The notes beneath the pieces were generated by a model. The model was not told where the DNA came from and did no database searches. It was given only the letters and a program-made list of their open reading frames with translations. Positions 6,436 to 9,486 of a stretch of DNA of 9,486 nucleotides are shown one piece after another. Numbering within the stretch: the first letter of the stretch is position 1; each line of letters starts with the position of its first letter. A program made the position numbers and the translations under genes. This DNA is from Bacteroidales bacterium (GTDB lineage: Bacteria; Bacteroidota; Bacteroidia; Bacteroidales; UBA10428): contig JAFGQQ010000281.1 of the NCBI GenBank assembly GCA_016935595.1, forward strand, positions 1-9,486, written 5' to 3'.

Positions 6436-7560
6436 TTAGGCATTTATCATCATAGGCATTAATAGCATTAACACATCTTCGTCGTCTGCTTCTTTTTCGG
6501 CAGGCAATAACAATCCGGCCCTCGAAGGATCGGACAATTCTAAATTTATATCTGGGGAAGAAAGGTTCGAAAGTATTTCAATCAGAAAAACCGATTTAAA
6601 TCCTATTTCCATATCATCTCCATCGTACTGACAAGAAAGCCTTTCATAAGCCGATATCGAAAAATCAATATCCTGAGCCGATACAGTTAACTGATTACCT
6701 TTAATATCTAATTTTATTAAATTGCTAGCTTGATTTGAAAATACAGAAACCCTTTTTAAAGTATTCATAAATTCAATCCTGTCGATAGTTAGTTTATTAG
6801 GATTATCAGTTGGAATAACAGAATTATAGTTTGGATAATTACCTTCAACCAAACGGCATATTAGATTATAATTTGGTAAGGAAAATGATACATTTTTATC
6901 ATCAAATTCAATAAGAATATTTCCTTCTTTTAAAATATTTTTTAAAACAGATGCCGGTTTTTTAGGCAAAATGAATGAAGCACTTTCTTCGCTTTTTATA
7001 TCTGACCTCTTATATCGCACAAGTTTATGTGAATCGGAAGCAACAAATATCATTTCATCAGGAGAAAGATCGATAAAAATTCCATTCATAACCGGTCGTA
7101 ACTCATCCTCTGCTGTAGCGAATAATGTTTTTCCAATAGCCCTGGCCAAGGTTTCTGCAGATATTTGAATACCCGATTTTTTATCTTCTTTAATATTTGG
7201 CCTTTGTGGAAAATCGCTTCCATTCTGCCCTACAATTGTAAATTGTCCATTCTCTGAATTTATTATTATTGAAAGATTATTAAGATTAATATCGAATGTT
7301 AAAGGCTGTTCAGGAAATTCTTTAAGCGTATCAATCAATAAACGTGCAGGAATAGCAATACTGCCTTCATCAGTGGCATTCTCCAGTTCCATTTGTGTAA
7401 TTAAAGTAGATTCTAAATCGGAAGCTGTAATTTTTAATTCATTATCGGCAAGCTCGAAAAGAAAATTATCGAGTATCGGAAGTGTATTTTTCGGACTAAT
7501 TACCCTGCTAATTGATTGTAAATGGGCTAATAAATCGGTACTTGAGATTACAAATTTCAT
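6436..7560 (-). CDS. dnaN: DNA polymerase III beta subunit (sliding clamp)
   Basis: A 374-residue protein of the normal length for bacterial beta clamps (about 366-380), with the three clamp domains in order: residues about 1-120 (MKFVISSTDLLAHLQSISRV, PILDNFLFEL, LKITASDLE), 125-245 (SAETLARAIGKTLFATAEDE, RPVMNGIFID, FVASDSHKL) and 250-374 (NKLTIDRIEFMNTLKRVSVF). The C-terminus LLMPMMINA matches the usual clamp end near the hydrophobic binding cleft. The protein forms a ring around DNA and tethers polymerase III and repair proteins. It is not next to dnaA here, so this is not evidence for an origin. The start gives the classic MKF N-terminus. Upstream lies a 229-bp gap with a nested inverted repeat and a candidate promoter; downstream lies a terminator hairpin. 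It may therefore be transcribed largely on its own despite facing the same way as its neighbours. Confidence 0.98.
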   Translation of the reverse strand: MKFVISSTDLLAHLQSISRVISPKNTLPILDNFLFELADNELKITASDLESTLITQMELENATDEGSIAIPARLLIDTLKEFPEQPLTFDINLNNLSIIINSENGQFTIVGQNGSDFPQRPNIKEDKKSGIQISAETLARAIGKTLFATAEDELRPVMNGIFIDLSPDEMIFVASDSHKLVRYKRSDIKSEESASFILPKKPASVLKNILKEGNILIEFDDKNVSFSLPNYNLICRLVEGNYPNYNSVIPTDNPNKLTIDRIEFMNTLKRVSVFSNQASNLIKLDIKGNQLTVSAQDIDFSISAYERLSCQYDGDDMEIGFKSVFLIEILSNLSSPDINLELSDPSRAGLLLPAEKEADDEDVLMLLMPMMINA

Positions 7561-7610
7561 TCTGGTAAATTTTTATAAAAATTAATAATATATTATTTTC
7601 TAATTATTTA

Positions 7611-7744
7611 TTAACCTGATTAATTCATGAGATTCTTCATTTTATTCAGAATGACAAATATATAAAACTTTATCATTCCAAAGATATTCGAAAAATCAAC
7701 TTATTAATAGCTATTTTATATATTTCATGAATTAATCAGGTTAA
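7611..7744. repeat. 134-bp nested inverted-repeat element (MITE-like or palindromic intergenic repeat)
   Basis: The outer arms are a perfect 20-bp inverted repeat: TTAACCTGATTAATTCATGA (7611-7630) and TCATGAATTAATCAGGTTAA (7725-7744). Directly inside the left arm, 7631-7654 (starting GATTCTTC, ending CAGAATGA) forms an imperfect inverted repeat with 7673-7697 (starting TCATTCC, ending GAAAAATC). The loop is 7655-7672. A 27-bp AT-rich stretch (7698-7724, with the 10-bp palindrome AATAGCTATT) breaks the symmetry on the right. The element has no open reading frame and fills most of the dnaN upstream gap. The outermost TTAA could be part of the arms or a duplicated target. The arms are seen directly; mobility is inference. 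Confidence 0.75.
7655..7682 (-). promoter_or_regulatory. Candidate Bacteroidota-type promoter for dnaN
   Basis: Read on the minus strand, TTTG (7682-7679) is followed after 16 bp by TATATTTG (7662-7655), a full match to the TAnnTTTG -7 box of this phylum. The spacer is slightly short compared with the usual 17-23 bp. Transcription would start near 7648, giving a leader of about 90 nt to the dnaN start codon that includes the left arm of the repeat. No better match was found in the gap. Confidence 0.35.
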
Positions 7745-7789
7745 AACAAACCATCAATATTACAAAAAAAAATAAATAGTACCCAAATT

Positions 7790-8806
7790 TTAATCTTCTC
7801 TTTTTACAGGTTTGATAAAATAACTTATTTCTTTTATAATGGGCTCTATTTCAATATATTTCATTAAATACACGGCATCCATATTAACATAAATGAGATA
7901 ACAAAAATCAGGATCAACAGTTATTTTTTCTCCTAATAAATTTTCCCGTTCCTCAATTGGTTTATGATAAATTATAAAAGATGCCGAATCGAAATTATTT
8001 TTAATAACAGTAATATTCATATAGGGCAATGACTGTTTTAAAGAATCGAAAAGTTGGTGATTATCGCTTATTTCTTTTTCAAATTCGATATTCCGGAAAT
8101 AACCCAAGTATCGCTCAACTGCATCTTTATTATATGTTAATTCAAGTTCCGGTTCCATTATATTATATATTTCATATTCTCTTTTACCTTCATTATTAAG
8201 GAAAAATGACTTACTGGAATCCAAAAAATTTATTAACTCAACTTGCTTTATTTGAGTAGGTAAAAAATTAATTAATATTTTGTTTCTTAAAAAATTAATA
8301 TTGGTGTTAAAAACAGAATAGATTGAATATGGGTAACCAGGGGCTTTAATAACAAACAATTCCGGTTTATTTTTATTCATAATAATTGTTAAATCGTTGT
8401 TCTCGATTAGAACCCTTGAAATAATAAATTCATTTAATGTCCTTCTGTTCTTAAATAATTTAATTTCTATTTTATTATTTTCTATCTCATTTGAGTGTTT
8501 AATATTATCTTTTGATGACAGAGAAGATTGAACTTCAAATTTTGCTATTAAGCCAATTATTTTATATATTATTTCTTGTTGGGCATAATACTTATCATTA
8601 ATTTCCCAATTGCCTATATCACTTTTTGTTAACCTGATTATTTCATTCTTCTTAATAATATCAATTCTTGTAATTTGCGAAGTATCTCTTATTTTAAAAA
8701 ATCTTGTTTGTTTTTTAAATGTGTTTTCTTGAGGAAAGAAGAATATGATACTAATTGCAATAATTAAAGTGATTATTATTAAATATAAAAATGCCCTCTT
8801 ATTCAT
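7790..8806 (-). CDS. DUF4340-like membrane-anchored protein encoded between gldG and dnaN
   Basis: A 338-residue protein with one N-terminal hydrophobic segment (about residues 6-24, after MNKR) and no Cys for lipid attachment, so it is probably anchored in the inner membrane with the rest in the periplasm. The region about 45-92 (ITRIDIIKKNEIIRL, then NWEINDKYYA and a helix KIIGLIAKFEV) follows the DUF4340 pattern of a beta strand, a W-x-I element and a helix that ends the repeat; a similar strand-rich pattern continues to the end. No catalytic motif is visible. It lies 48 bp after gldG, so it is very likely in the gldG operon, and DUF4340 proteins often accompany ABC-type gliding/export genes. 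Its function is unknown; a structural or accessory role to the GldG complex is inference. Confidence 0.75.
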   Translation of the reverse strand: MNKRAFLYLIIITLIIAISIIFFFPQENTFKKQTRFFKIRDTSQITRIDIIKKNEIIRLTKSDIGNWEINDKYYAQQEIIYKIIGLIAKFEVQSSLSSKDNIKHSNEIENNKIEIKLFKNRRTLNEFIISRVLIENNDLTIIMNKNKPELFVIKAPGYPYSIYSVFNTNINFLRNKILINFLPTQIKQVELINFLDSSKSFFLNNEGKREYEIYNIMEPELELTYNKDAVERYLGYFRNIEFEKEISDNHQLFDSLKQSLPYMNITVIKNNFDSASFIIYHKPIEERENLLGEKITVDPDFCYLIYVNMDAVYLMKYIEIEPIIKEISYFIKPVKRED

Positions 8807-8854
8807 CTAAAATAAAGTTCTTTATTATAAAAATTGAAGTTTTTTCACAAACTA

Positions 8855-9486
8855 TTATGAAAACCTTTGTCTTCTTATTAAATTATAAATAAAACCAAAC
8901 AATATAATTACCAAACACGGAATTACAATATTTATAAATTGCCATTTTAACCTCGACTGAAATATCTTTTGCTTGTTGAGTAACCTCAATGCAATTTCTT
9001 TCGATCTTAATTCAATTAATCCCGATTCATCAGTTAAATAATTTATTGCATTCAAAATAAATTGCTTATTACCAAATATTTGATTTGTGTACCTATCGTA
9101 ACCTAGTGGTTCAATCATATAACCATCAACCCTTTGTCTGACATTATTTTTTATTATATCTCCATCGGCAATAACGATCATCTTAGTTGGCTGGCTTTTA
9201 CTAATAAAATCTTCAGTTTTTTCGGAATATTCACTAATTATCCTGTTTTGAAAAACCGACTCAAAACAACCTTCCAATAGTATACCTAATGATAAATATT
9301 TGCTTGTAAAACTCCTTTCATCCTTCTTTTCCATGACTTCAGAAATACCTATTATTGCAGGCACTGTTTTAATTCTTGAATAATCAGAAGAATGTAAAAG
9401 AATGGTTTTTTTCAGGTCCTTATTTTCACCAACAGTATCAATGGCACTTATATATTCCGCTTTAATCATATTCAAGTTTCTGGTTA
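8855..9486 (-). CDS. gldG: GldG-type ABC transporter accessory protein, C-terminal part (5' end outside window)
   Basis: The frame is open to the right edge, so about 209 C-terminal residues are visible of a protein usually near 550. The segment IKAEYISAIDTVGENKDLKKTILLHSSDYSRIKTVPAII and the GNKQFILNAINYLTDESGLIELRSKE stretch are typical of GldG/ABC-2-type auxiliary proteins. A single C-terminal membrane helix (INIVIPCLVIILFGFIYNLI) is followed by a short basic tail RRQRFS. GldG works with the GldF permease and GldA ATPase in an ABC complex tied to gliding motility in Flavobacterium, but homologues also occur in non-gliding Bacteroidota. The large domain is periplasmic. A TTG near 9475 is only an in-frame codon, not the start: the frame continues upstream without a stop. 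A DUF4340-like gene follows 48 bp downstream, probably in the same operon. Confidence 0.88.
   Translation of the reverse strand, partial: TRNLNMIKAEYISAIDTVGENKDLKKTILLHSSDYSRIKTVPAIIGISEVMEKKDERSFTSKYLSLGILLEGCFESVFQNRIISEYSEKTEDFISKSQPTKMIVIADGDIIKNNVRQRVDGYMIEPLGYDRYTNQIFGNKQFILNAINYLTDESGLIELRSKEIALRLLNKQKIFQSRLKWQFINIVIPCLVIILFGFIYNLIRRQRFS

Noticed and set aside
6971..7585. Plus-strand open frames opposite dnaN
   Set aside because: They are antisense to a secure gene and show no recognisable protein features.
6436..7789. Possible replication origin because dnaN is present
   Set aside because: No dnaA, no DnaA-box cluster (TTATCCACA-like) seen, and dnaN is often away from the origin in this phylum.
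8629..8640. TTAACCTGATTA, identical to the first 12 bases of the repeat arm
   Set aside because: It lies within the DUF4340-like coding region, codes for ordinary residues and lacks the rest of the element; probably chance.

Overview
The window is strongly AT-rich and looks like a chromosomal segment of a Bacteroidota bacterium, most likely a Bacteroidales or Flavobacteriia relative. The evidence is the linkage of a gldG-type gliding/ABC gene with a DUF4340-like gene and dnaN, a small helix-turn-helix protein of a kind I associate with this phylum, TAnnTTTG-type promoter matches, and very little Shine-Dalgarno use. This placement is inference from gene content; no rRNA or other marker is present.

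Left part (1-2580, plus strand): three overlapping genes form one operon. They are the C-terminal part of a CrtI/CrtN-family carotenoid desaturase or oxidase, a PlsC-like acyltransferase, and a membrane-anchored family 2 glycosyltransferase of the CrtQ/CruC kind. Together they suggest synthesis of a carotenoid that is glycosylated and then acylated. A separate gene for an exported TPR protein follows (2705-3688) and ends at a strong bidirectional terminator.

Middle (3781-4894): a PrsW-family intramembrane protease gene on the minus strand is divergent from a small plus-strand gene for a helix-turn-helix protein. A second bidirectional terminator separates that small gene from the convergent minus-strand block.

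Right part (4946-9486, minus strand): read in the direction of transcription, the order is gldG (5' end outside the window), a DUF4340-like membrane-anchored protein, dnaN (DNA polymerase III beta clamp), a DEDDh 3'-5' exonuclease and a fumarylacetoacetate hydrolase family enzyme. A perfect 13-bp hairpin with a T-tract lies between dnaN and the exonuclease. The 229-bp gap upstream of dnaN holds the least ordinary feature of the window: a 134-bp nested inverted-repeat element with perfect 20-bp terminal arms, whose loop carries a candidate dnaN promoter.

I see no tRNA, rRNA, CRISPR array, phage gene or transposase. No clearly new multi-gene system is visible. The best leads are the repeat element next to dnaN and the carotenoid-decorating operon.
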